Notes under the pieces: generated by a model | Told to the model about the DNA's origin: nothing | The model's database searches: none | What the model saw: only the letters and a program-made list of their open reading frames with translations | Shown: positions 1 through 5,374 of the stretch, piece after piece | How positions within the stretch are numbered: position 1 is the first letter of the stretch | Layout of the letters: each line of letters begins with the position of its first letter | Source: Alphaproteobacteria bacterium | Lineage (GTDB): Bacteria; Pseudomonadota; Alphaproteobacteria; Elsterales; Elsteraceae | NCBI GenBank assembly: GCA_013297545.1 | Contig: JAAFHH010000239.1 | Location: 1 to 5,561, forward strand | Length of the DNA: 5,561 bases | Direction: 5' to 3' | Position numbers and translations under genes: made by a program

Positions 1-409
1 CCGGCCGTTTTTCACCTCCGGCGCGCTCGACATCCACGAGCTCGGCGGCAGTTTTCAAACCCAGCACTTGGTGGATCTGCGCCGGTTCTCGCGCGACGCC
101 GTGGTGCAGGCCTACGGCTTGCCACCGGAAAAACTCGGCATCCTCGCCGCCTCCAACCGTGCCACCATCGAGGCGAGCGACCTCATCTTCGCCAAAGACG
201 TGCTGCTGCCCCGCCTCGAGCTGATGCGCGCGGCCCTGCAACGCGACCTCGAGGCGGACTGGCCGGGGGTGGCGATCGGCTACGACAGCCCAGTCGCCGC
301 CGACCGCGCGTTCCAGCTGCAAGTGATGACGGCGGCGCCTGATCTGTTCTCTCCAGAGGAATGGCGCGCACTCGCGGGGATTGAAGGCCCGGCGCCGGAG
401 GTGTTGGAG
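1..409 (+). repeat. Direct repeat, copy 1 (portal C-terminal coding segment)
   Basis: Aligns without gaps to 2032-2440. My hand count gives about 35 base differences over 409 positions (about 91% identity), all but one silent. The exception is GVAIG here against GVEIG in copy 2. Weaker similarity continues past a 6-nt indel through the FN..QPRKP..GPGGGQWV linker, to about 475 here and 2512 in copy 2, then stops. Both copies are read in the same frame. The left end is set by the window edge, so the true repeat probably extends upstream. Confidence 0.95.
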
Positions 410-955
410 GCGGAGAAGGCGTTCAATCCGGACCAGCCCCGGAAGCCTCTGGGTCCCGGGGGTGGGCAGTGGGTGAGTGAGCCTGGTGGACGAGGCGATG
501 CTGCTCCAACCCAAGTTGCCGCACGGGGACCTCGTGGAAGCGGTAGTCAGCCACCGCGTCCCTCGTCTCCCACGCCAAGTCGCCCCGTTGATCAGGTGCC
601 GCAGGAACGACCAGGCGTTAGAGTTGAGGAACCTGGTCCGAACATGGTAGTGACACGCGGAGAGGGCAAAGATGCGGTTCGATTCAACAGTGGTCATGGC
701 TTTAACCGTCAACATAGGCCAGACGATCCGAAGTCCGATCTTCGGAATTCTGGTTTGCGTCTGGATGACGTTGAGAACGCCATCGCGGCGGATGCTCGTC
801 GCCGTGTGGCGGCTGGCGAGGCTCCAGTTGCCCGGTTTGGACCGACCAAGCCGCTGGAAGCTGAAGTGGAAATCAATGGCATAAAAATCGCTTACCGTAT
901 GGTCGCACTACCAGATGGCCAAATCCGAGTATCAACCTACTTTCCGAAGAGGTAG
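2..955 (+). CDS. Phage portal protein (HK97 family, C-terminal part) fused to a C-terminal BECR-like RNase toxin domain; 5'-partial
   Basis: The frame is open from the left edge (317 residues visible), so the true start lies outside the window. The TTG at 68 is not a credible start because portal sequence continues upstream of it. Residues 1-136 match the HK97-type portal C-terminal region, which forms the dodecameric DNA-entry ring of the capsid: a segment with VVQAYGLPPEKLG, then ASNRATIEASD and the long helix ending LELMRAALQRDL. A linker motif follows at about 141-157 (FNPDQPR, then GGGQW), then a Gly/Pro/Ser/Arg-rich spacer to about 213. The last domain (about 214-317) has GHGFNRQH with His232 and His238, an acidic helix, and the ending LPDGQIRVSTYFPKR. 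This His-containing start plus a terminal strand with TYFP resembles Barnase/EndoU/ColicinE5-D/RelE-fold RNase toxins; that call is by eye. The stop sits 2 nt before the next start, as in a toxin-immunity pair. Portal is near certain; the toxin family is moderate. Confidence 0.85.
   Translation, partial: RPFFTSGALDIHELGGSFQTQHLVDLRRFSRDAVVQAYGLPPEKLGILAASNRATIEASDLIFAKDVLLPRLELMRAALQRDLEADWPGVAIGYDSPVAADRAFQLQVMTAAPDLFSPEEWRALAGIEGPAPEVLEAEKAFNPDQPRKPLGPGGGQWVSEPGGRGDAAPTQVAARGPRGSGSQPPRPSSPTPSRPVDQVPQERPGVRVEEPGPNMVVTRGEGKDAVRFNSGHGFNRQHRPDDPKSDLRNSGLRLDDVENAIAADARRRVAAGEAPVARFGPTKPLEAEVEINGIKIAYRMVALPDGQIRVSTYFPKR
946..952 (+). promoter_or_regulatory. Ribosome binding site for the first immunity gene
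   Basis: GAAGAGG lies 5 nt before the ATG at 958, inside the last codons of the portal-toxin gene. This placement implies translational coupling: the small gene is made whenever the toxin fusion is translated, as expected for an antidote. Confidence 0.7.
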
Positions 956-957
956 AC

Positions 958-1293
958 ATGAGAAGCGAAACTCTTTCAGTGCTAGTCAAAGCATTGAAGC
1001 AAGCATGTTCCACAAAAATGGAATGTGATGCGTGGAATATAAAAGCAAAAATTTATCTTCGGTGTGCTGTCGCTCCAGTTAAAGAATTCGCAGATCTATA
1101 TGAAATTGGAGAGACATTCGATATTGCTCCCGAGGAACAGGTTATGATATTTAGGATTGGGCATTTTCGAAATTTTGAAGATATCAGGGTGTCACAATCT
1201 TATATAAGCCTTCTTGATATGTACTACAGTGGTAATGATGCTGTGGTCGCTGAAATTCAGAGACTTAAAACAGCAGTTCCATTCGGAGAGTAA
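958..1293 (+). CDS. Putative immunity protein, family A (cognate to toxin 1)
   Basis: A 111-residue soluble, probably helical, protein with no signal peptide or membrane segment. I do not recognise a named family. It is clearly homologous to the product of 3228-3599. Shared blocks are AWN.KA...LRC.VA, a FD..P step, MIFRIGH.R.FED, VSQSYISLL and a terminal K T.VP..E. It begins 2 nt after the toxin fusion stop with a good Shine-Dalgarno sequence. That position, the small size and the presence of paralogues next to a second toxin cassette are the arguments for immunity function; binding to the toxin is inferred. Base composition is strikingly AT-rich (about 40% G+C or less by eye) against GC-rich flanks. 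The portal-toxin gene just upstream is not AT-rich, so the gene probably came from another source. Confidence 0.72.
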   Translation: MRSETLSVLVKALKQACSTKMECDAWNIKAKIYLRCAVAPVKEFADLYEIGETFDIAPEEQVMIFRIGHFRNFEDIRVSQSYISLLDMYYSGNDAVVAEIQRLKTAVPFGE

Positions 1294-1474
1294 AAATATT
1301 TCTCTCTTGAAGTACTATATAAGTAGTACGACGCGCTGAGCGCTGCCGTGCTATTAATCATTGTGATGTCGTCTATACCGAGCATGCATAGCCAGCGAGA
1401 CTCGAAGCGCCAAGCCCAGGCCAAGCACTTCGGCCAGGTCGCGATCGACCTCGACCTCACCACCTTGCCGGCGG
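1294..1474 (+). other. Non-coding junction between immunity gene 1 and the orphan portal copy
   Basis: The first 40 bases are AT-rich, like the preceding gene. They contain a perfect 6-bp inverted repeat, GTACTA (1312-1317) and TAGTAC (1324-1329), with a 6-nt loop. It has no following T-run, so it is not a convincing terminator. From about 1330 the composition turns GC-rich abruptly, which suggests a recombination seam. A short open frame (1384-1518) crosses the right part. I see no tRNA, IS end or strong promoter here. Confidence 0.5.
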
Positions 1475-1518
1475 ATCGCCGCTGGCCTCAGCGCTGTGCA
1501 CTGGCACGTGCGCATTGA
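1384..1518 (+). other. Short open frame of 44 codons, possible gene remnant at the cassette junction
   Basis: ATG at 1384 to TGA at 1516-1518. The middle (HFGQVAIDLDLTTLPADRRW) reads like genuine protein, and here the portal frame gives low-complexity Ser/Thr/Arg/Pro. From about 1475 the portal frame becomes the meaningful one (IAAGLSAVHWHV), so coding signal switches frame near that point. This fits a fragment of a foreign gene joined out of frame to a truncated portal. I do not recognise the source and see no good ribosome binding site. An expressed small protein is possible but less likely. Confidence 0.3.
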
Positions 1519-3148
1519 TGGCGAGATTGATCCCGATCACCCGCTGGCCGAACTGCTCGACACCGGCAACAGCCTGCTGACCGGCGTCGCACTAAGGCGT
1601 CTCACCGCCCAGCACCTGGAACTCGCCGGCGAAGCATTCTGGCTGAAAGACCGCGGCGCCGATGGCGCACCCGCCGCCTTCTATCCGCTACCGCCAACCT
1701 GGGTGCTGGATCTGCCCGGCGGTGCCGACGGTGCCTACCGCATCGCGCTGCCCGCCGGCCGCCAAGTGCTGGTGCCGGCGGCCGACATCGTGTGTTTCCG
1801 CGATCCCGACCCGCGCAATCCCTATGGTCGCGGCCTTGGCACTGCGGGGGCACTGGCGGACGAACTCGCCCTCGATGAAGCCACTGCCCGCTTCCTCGCC
1901 GCCTTCTTCGAAAACCACGCCCGGCCGGACCTCATCGTCACCGGCACCCGCGAGGCGCCGCTGTCAGAGGATGGCGCCCGGCGCCTTGCCGAAGTGTGGG
2001 ACGGCCGCCACCGCGGTGCTGCCCGCGCGCACCGACCGTTCTTCACCTCCGGCGCGCTTGACATCCACGAGCTCGGCGGCAGTTTCCAAACCCAGCATCT
2101 GGTGGATCTGCGCCGGTTCTCCCGCGACGCTGTCGTGCAAGCCTATGGTTTGCCGCCCGAGAAACTCGGCATCCTCGCCGCCTCCAACCGCGCCACCATT
2201 GAGGCAAGCGACCTCATCTTCGCCAAAGACGTGCTGCTGCCGCGCCTCGAGCTGATGCGCGCCGCCCTGCAGCGCGACCTCGAGGCGGACTGGCCGGGGG
2301 TGGAGATCGGTTACGACAGCCCGGTCGCCGCTGACCGCGCGTTCCAGCTGCAGGTGATGACGGCGGCGCCGGACCTGTTCTCTCCAGAAGAATGGCGGGC
2401 GCTTGCGGGGATTGAGGGGCCAGCGCCGGAGGTGTTGGAGCCGGATGACGAGCGTGCCTTCAATTCGGGTCAGCCACGCAAGCCTCGCGGACCCGGGGGT
2501 GGGCAGTGGGTGGTGGGGCCTGGAGGCGCAGGCGCCGATACGCCGGTGGTGATTCCAACCGTCGGAGGTGGCTCGGGGCGCGGGCGAGGACCGCAACCAG
2601 CGCGGCCAACGTCCCCTCCATCAACGCAGAATCCAGCTCCTGCAAAGCCCGCGGACCCCGCTCCAGCAAAGCCCGCAGACTCGGCACCACAGCAACCTCG
2701 CCCGAAAAATGCCTTCGAGGAGATCACCGACCACGCCTACGGACTCTACGCCGATGGTATCAAACACCATGCCTATCGAGAGCACATCGGCGAATTTCGT
2801 CCAATGCGGAATCCTGATGCCTTCCGCAACTATGCCATTCTTGTGACCCAGCCCCCTGGAACAGCAGCCATCTTTCCGCCCGATGGCACCTGGCTGCTGC
2901 TGAACGATGGTGACGACTACAGCATCCTGGCCTGCTCACCTGAGATGGCGCGCCAGATCGATGCCCGACCGTGGGAGGAAATCTACGATGCCTTTAAGCA
3001 CTACGCGCACGACATCGGCTCCTACAATGATCGCTGGCCGGGGCGGGCTGCGCTGTTCTCAACCCTCTGCCACGATCATCTGCCGTCGGCGGCGCTGCGG
3101 CTCGATCCGGCGCGTTTTTGTCGCGCGGGTTCTGGCAGTAGCGGGTAG
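1496..3148 (+). CDS. Orphan, N-terminally truncated HK97 portal copy fused to a second C-terminal toxin-like domain
   Basis: 550 residues from a GTG at 1496. That start is uncertain: there is no Shine-Dalgarno sequence, and portal-like sequence (IAAGLSAVHWHV) begins in frame upstream near 1475. Residues 1-315 are portal: WHVRIDGE, DHPLAELL, the GEAFWLKD and PLPPTWV strands, then the same C-terminal region as the upstream copy. Roughly the first 70-100 residues usual for HK97 portals are missing, so it is unlikely to build a normal portal ring. The linker motif is at 322-338 (FNSGQPRKP, GGGQW), then a Pro/Ala-rich spacer with two PAPAKPAD units. The final domain (about 404-550) differs entirely from that of the first copy. 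It has KHHAYREHIGEF (His424, 425, 430) and GTWLLLNDGDDYSIL. The His-rich start followed by beta-strands hints at another BECR-like nuclease, but this is weak. The last 40 or so residues look atypical and may be read-through into a junction. Confidence 0.75.
   Translation: MHWHVRIDGEIDPDHPLAELLDTGNSLLTGVALRRLTAQHLELAGEAFWLKDRGADGAPAAFYPLPPTWVLDLPGGADGAYRIALPAGRQVLVPAADIVCFRDPDPRNPYGRGLGTAGALADELALDEATARFLAAFFENHARPDLIVTGTREAPLSEDGARRLAEVWDGRHRGAARAHRPFFTSGALDIHELGGSFQTQHLVDLRRFSRDAVVQAYGLPPEKLGILAASNRATIEASDLIFAKDVLLPRLELMRAALQRDLEADWPGVEIGYDSPVAADRAFQLQVMTAAPDLFSPEEWRALAGIEGPAPEVLEPDDERAFNSGQPRKPRGPGGGQWVVGPGGAGADTPVVIPTVGGGSGRGRGPQPARPTSPPSTQNPAPAKPADPAPAKPADSAPQQPRPKNAFEEITDHAYGLYADGIKHHAYREHIGEFRPMRNPDAFRNYAILVTQPPGTAAIFPPDGTWLLLNDGDDYSILACSPEMARQIDARPWEEIYDAFKHYAHDIGSYNDRWPGRAALFSTLCHDHLPSAALRLDPARFCRAGSGSSG
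2032..2440 (+). repeat. Direct repeat, copy 2 (portal C-terminal coding segment)
   Basis: Partner of 1-409 at an offset of 2031 bp, a multiple of three. A crossover anywhere in it would join the upstream portal in frame to the second toxin domain. The differences are nearly all synonymous, showing that both copies descend from portals kept under purifying selection. Confidence 0.95.
2633..2680 (+). repeat. Tandem 24-nt repeat coding PAPAKPAD twice
   Basis: Two adjacent units, 2633-2656 and 2657-2680, encode the same octapeptide with four silent base differences. They lie in the Pro/Ala spacer between the linker motif and the second toxin domain, and probably act as a flexible or extended tether. 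Confidence 0.85.
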
Positions 3149-3176
3149 CGTTGGCGGCAACCACTGAGCGTTTAGA

Positions 3177-3204
3177 TTGAGCGGCTGCGTCGTGTTGTGA
3201 TAAG
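3177..3204 (+). promoter_or_regulatory. Candidate sigma70-type promoter for the immunity array
   Basis: TTGAGC (3177-3182) and GATAAG (3199-3204) are separated by 16 bp; each matches the consensus at 4 of 6 positions. Transcription would begin near 3211, downstream of the possible GTG start at 3210, which would favour the ATG at 3228. A separate promoter would keep the immunity genes on when the orphan cassette is silent. The match is modest and could be chance. Confidence 0.3.
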
Positions 3205-3227
3205 TACCCGTGAAGCGGGCGGATGCC

Positions 3228-3599
3228 ATGTTCCGCACAACAATTTTCCGGCACGAGGCCGATATCATCACGGAGACACTGGCGACCCTCGTTAGGGAAC
3301 TAAAGGAAGTCGAGTTCGCTCACAAGCAGGTTGAAGCATGGAATGCCAAGGCAAGATTGTTCCTGCGGTGTAGCGTGGCTGAGGTAGCGGAGTTCACAGG
3401 GCTATACAAGGTCGATGAATTTTTCGACCTTCCGCCAGATGATATTATGATGATTTTCAGAATTGGCCATCTGCGGTCTTTTGAAGACGTGGTAGTGTCG
3501 CAGTCCTATATCAGTCTTCTGTACGACTACTATGGCGAGGACCCTGCGGTAGAAGCAGAGCTACAACGGTCGAAGACCGTCGTGCCATATCCGGAGTAG
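3228..3599 (+). CDS. Putative immunity protein, family A (second copy)
   Basis: 123 residues from the ATG at 3228; a GTG at 3210 would add six residues (MKRADA). I prefer 3228 because the paralogue does not need the extension and a possible promoter overlaps the GTG. From about residue 11 onward it aligns along its whole length with the 958-1293 product, about half the residues identical by eye. Blocks are VEAWNAKARLFLRC, FDLPPDD, MIFRIGHLRSFED, VSQSYISLL and YYGEDPAVEAE. No membrane or export signal is visible. It is the first of three genes transcribed together. Its G+C is close to the region, unlike the AT-rich copy. It lies downstream of toxin 2 but resembles the immunity protein of toxin 1, so its true partner is uncertain: it could protect against toxin 1-type domains or be an orphan antidote. 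Confidence 0.72.
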   Translation: MFRTTIFRHEADIITETLATLVRELKEVEFAHKQVEAWNAKARLFLRCSVAEVAEFTGLYKVDEFFDLPPDDIMMIFRIGHLRSFEDVVVSQSYISLLYDYYGEDPAVEAELQRSKTVVPYPE

Positions 3600-3608
3600 A
3601 CGCGTGAG

Positions 3609-3613
3609 GGAGG
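3609..3613 (+). promoter_or_regulatory. Ribosome binding site deciding the start of the two-domain immunity gene
   Basis: GGAGG at 3609-3613 is followed after 5 nt by GTG 3619. The alternative GTG at 3604 lies upstream of this site and has no comparable sequence, so 3619 is the better start. Confidence 0.6.
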
Positions 3614-3618
3614 GGAAT

Positions 3619-4410
3619 GTGAAGGCTGACCAAAAGACCACGGCAAGTGGTTCACTGCTCGAGGCAGTGCAGGCATTGGTCCATGCCCACAACACTGCAG
3701 AAACCGCGGAAATCGAGCGCGCTGAGACCGCGCTCTGGGCGAAGTGCGCGTCTGCCAGCGTCGAGGATTTTCTCTCCCTCAAGAGCCACATGGCGCCGTG
3801 GGATCTGTCGCCGGCCGACCAGGTGGAAGTGTTTCGCCTTGCCTACGGTCGAAGCTTCAACGATGCCCTTGTGACGCTGGAGTACGCGGCGATGCTTCAC
3901 CACTACTACGGTGAAGAGGATGATGCAGCCGCAGAAGTACGGCGCCTGAGAGCGGAAGCATTAGACAGGCACACCCTCTCGGCCAAAGTGATGCCAATCC
4001 ACACCTATGGTGCGCGAGGGTCAGTGCATTGGATGACCTGTGGGGCGAATGACGTCGATGAGACGTTTGACCGAAACGCCAGGCTTCAGGAAGAAGAGGA
4101 TGGCTTGTTGTTGCGTCAACTCGATGAATTTATTCGAACACACTGTCCGACCTACGGCACGGGCGATCCCGACCTTGATTTCGGTTCCGTGGAGGATTTT
4201 CTCAAACTTTCCGTACGCGATTTGCTGTTCGCCTACCGAGCGATGATCTGGTGCCGTGACGTCGACAAGCTCGGCGACTACATGATGACCTACACAGGCG
4301 CTGAAGAACATGAGATCGAAGAGGCAATCACTCGCTTTGGCACCGCACTGAAAAAATATACAGCGAGGATGAGTTGCTTGAGCCGTTCTTGTCGCTCAAG
4401 GCCACCGTGA
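3619..4410 (+). CDS. Putative two-domain immunity protein (family A + family B), apparent C-terminal frameshift
   Basis: 263 residues from GTG 3619 (GTG 3604 would add five). It starts 19 nt after the preceding stop. Residues about 10-115 are a divergent family A domain: FRLAYGRSFNDALV, LEYAAMLHHYYGEE and AAAEVRRL align with FRIGHLRSFEDVVV, SYISLLYDYYGED and AVEAELQRS of the neighbour. After a linker, about 155-245 is a second domain (LLFAYRAMIWCRDVDKLGDYM, YTGAEE) homologous to the product of the next gene (family B). After the A6 run at 4351-4356 the called frame ends in MSCLSRSCRSRPP, which looks like out-of-frame translation. The -1 frame reads IYSEDELLEPFLSLKATVT and stops at 4413-4415, overlapping the next ATG as ATGA. 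The gene is therefore probably a one-base-deletion variant, a sequencing error, or subject to slippage. Function as immunity is inferred from position and homology. Confidence 0.7.
   Translation: MKADQKTTASGSLLEAVQALVHAHNTAETAEIERAETALWAKCASASVEDFLSLKSHMAPWDLSPADQVEVFRLAYGRSFNDALVTLEYAAMLHHYYGEEDDAAAEVRRLRAEALDRHTLSAKVMPIHTYGARGSVHWMTCGANDVDETFDRNARLQEEEDGLLLRQLDEFIRTHCPTYGTGDPDLDFGSVEDFLKLSVRDLLFAYRAMIWCRDVDKLGDYMMTYTGAEEHEIEEAITRFGTALKKYTARMSCLSRSCRSRPP
4351..4356 (+). other. A6 tract at the probable frameshift site
   Basis: Six A residues follow CTG in the two-domain gene. With seven A residues the frame would pass into the plausible acidic tail and end in an ATGA overlap with the downstream gene. 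The phasing (G AAA AAA) is not a classical X XXY YYZ heptamer, so mutation or a homopolymer read error is more likely than programmed -1 shifting. Confidence 0.6.
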
Positions 4411-4411
4411 C

Positions 4412-4921
4412 ATGAACGCCAAACGCCGTGGCCTTGGCCGCTACCGGGCGGACAGCCTTGCCGGCACGATCGAGATCTTGCCGGATCACTTAGTCCTTCG
4501 GCTGACGCTTCCGCAGATCGAACCGATGCGCAATGCGGTAGTCTGGATGTGTCTGGGTTCTTGGAAGGCAGCGACCACCTTCAACCCAGCGTTTCGGCTT
4601 GGTAAAGAGGGGGAACTCGCCTTTCTCGACCGCATCGACCGCATGATGGGCGAGGCCCACATCCAGCTGAGAAAGCCGCGCGGCTTTCCGCTGTCGATCA
4701 AGACGCCGATCATGATCGGCCTCACCCAGGAAGAACTCGTGCTCGGCTACGCGGCCATGCTGTGGTGCCGCGATGTTAATCGGCTGGGTGACAGCATGTG
4801 CACTTATCTCGGCGTTGATCCCGAGGAACTTGATGAAACGGTCGCGTTGGTCGCAACCCAGCACCCGGTGATCGTGGAGATCGCCCAGCCGATCGACCCA
4901 CGCAAACCCAAGATCGACTGA
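4412..4921 (+). CDS. Putative immunity or accessory protein, family B
   Basis: 169 residues, soluble, no signal peptide. The C-terminal half, LTQEELVLGYAAMLWCRDVNRLGDSM then YLGVDPEELDE, matches the second domain of the preceding gene (LSVRDLLFAYRAMIWCRDVDKLGDYM, YTGAEEHEIEE). Conserved residues include Tyr, Met, the WCRDV block, LGD and the Y.G turn. The N-terminal half (about 1-80) has no counterpart in the window that I can see. If the upstream frameshift is corrected, the two genes overlap by ATGA, a sign of translational coupling. No strong Shine-Dalgarno sequence precedes the ATG (only AAGG at 4398-4401), which agrees with coupling. It is the last gene before phage structural genes resume. 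I do not recognise a named family; immunity function is inferred from context. Confidence 0.65.
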   Translation: MNAKRRGLGRYRADSLAGTIEILPDHLVLRLTLPQIEPMRNAVVWMCLGSWKAATTFNPAFRLGKEGELAFLDRIDRMMGEAHIQLRKPRGFPLSIKTPIMIGLTQEELVLGYAAMLWCRDVNRLGDSMCTYLGVDPEELDETVALVATQHPVIVEIAQPIDPRKPKID

Positions 4922-4964
4922 TCCTCAGCCTCTGCCGCCGGCACCCCGCCCGCGGCCCTCTATT

Positions 4965-4968
4965 GGAG
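4965..4968 (+). promoter_or_regulatory. Ribosome binding site of the phage structural gene
   Basis: GGAG lies 7 nt before ATG 4976. A second in-frame ATG at 4982 has slightly longer spacing and cannot be excluded as the start. Confidence 0.6.
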
Positions 4969-4975
4969 ATGTTGC

Positions 4976-5374
4976 ATGATCATGCTGGCTCAAGCGCCTA
5001 TCGGCGCTGCGCGCCCGGAAGAACCGTGTCCGCCGGTCGTTGGCCTGACGGCCTTGGGGCCGATCGACCTGTTTGCGCGCCTGGATGTCCAGGGCAGTGC
5101 TGGTGCGGCGGTGCGGGTTAGGGTGCAGACTTCGCTTGACGGCGGGCTCACCTGGTTCGATGTCGCCGCGTTCGCCTTCACCGGCTCGGCCGTGCTGGGG
5201 GCCAGGCTGCCGGCGGTGGCGACGCTTGCCCCGCAAGCACTCACCCCGCTCGCCGATGGTGCGGTGCGCGATGGTCCGTTCGGTGATCGGCTGCGGGCAA
5301 CCATTGAAAGCAGCGGAACCTATGGGCTTGGCACGGTGGTCACGGTGCTGGCCCGGGTCGGTGGCCGATGCTGA
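4976..5374 (+). CDS. Small phage structural protein, head-region accessory type
   Basis: 132 residues with a beta-rich pattern and the hallmark VQTSLDGGLTWFDVAAFAF, preceded by LDVQGSAGA and followed by alternating small and hydrophobic residues. Proteins with this QTSLDGG.TW.D signature occur, as I recall, among head-tail genes of HK97-like prophages; the exact role is not known to me and no enzyme motif is visible. It has its own Shine-Dalgarno sequence and its stop overlaps the start of the head-tail connector gene by 7 nt (ATGCTGA), so the two are co-translated. It marks the return from toxin/immunity cargo to the phage morphogenesis operon. Confidence 0.7.
   Translation: MIMLAQAPIGAARPEEPCPPVVGLTALGPIDLFARLDVQGSAGAAVRVRVQTSLDGGLTWFDVAAFAFTGSAVLGARLPAVATLAPQALTPLADGAVRDGPFGDRLRATIESSGTYGLGTVVTVLARVGGRC

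Noticed and set aside
68..70. TTG at 68 as the start of the first gene
   Set aside because: The same frame upstream encodes portal residues (FFTSGALDIHELGGSF) identical to the second copy, so the gene enters the window already open.
1312..1329. GTACTA/TAGTAC inverted repeat as a terminator or operator
   Set aside because: Only a 6-bp AT-rich stem with no T-run and no second copy elsewhere in the window; too weak to call.
1662..2596. Long open frames on both strands overlapping the orphan portal (plus 1662-2255, minus 1964-2596)
   Set aside because: Low-complexity Pro/Ser/Arg or Ala-rich products in other frames of a clearly recognised portal coding sequence.
3040..3225. Possible insertion-sequence remnant between toxin 2 and the immunity array
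   Set aside because: The stretch looks out of place, but I find no inverted terminal repeats, target duplication or recognisable transposase segment, so it is only raised as a possibility.
4351..4356. Programmed -1 ribosomal frameshift at the A6 tract
   Set aside because: The phasing G AAA AAA is not a classical slippery heptamer and no downstream stem is evident; a base loss or read error is simpler.
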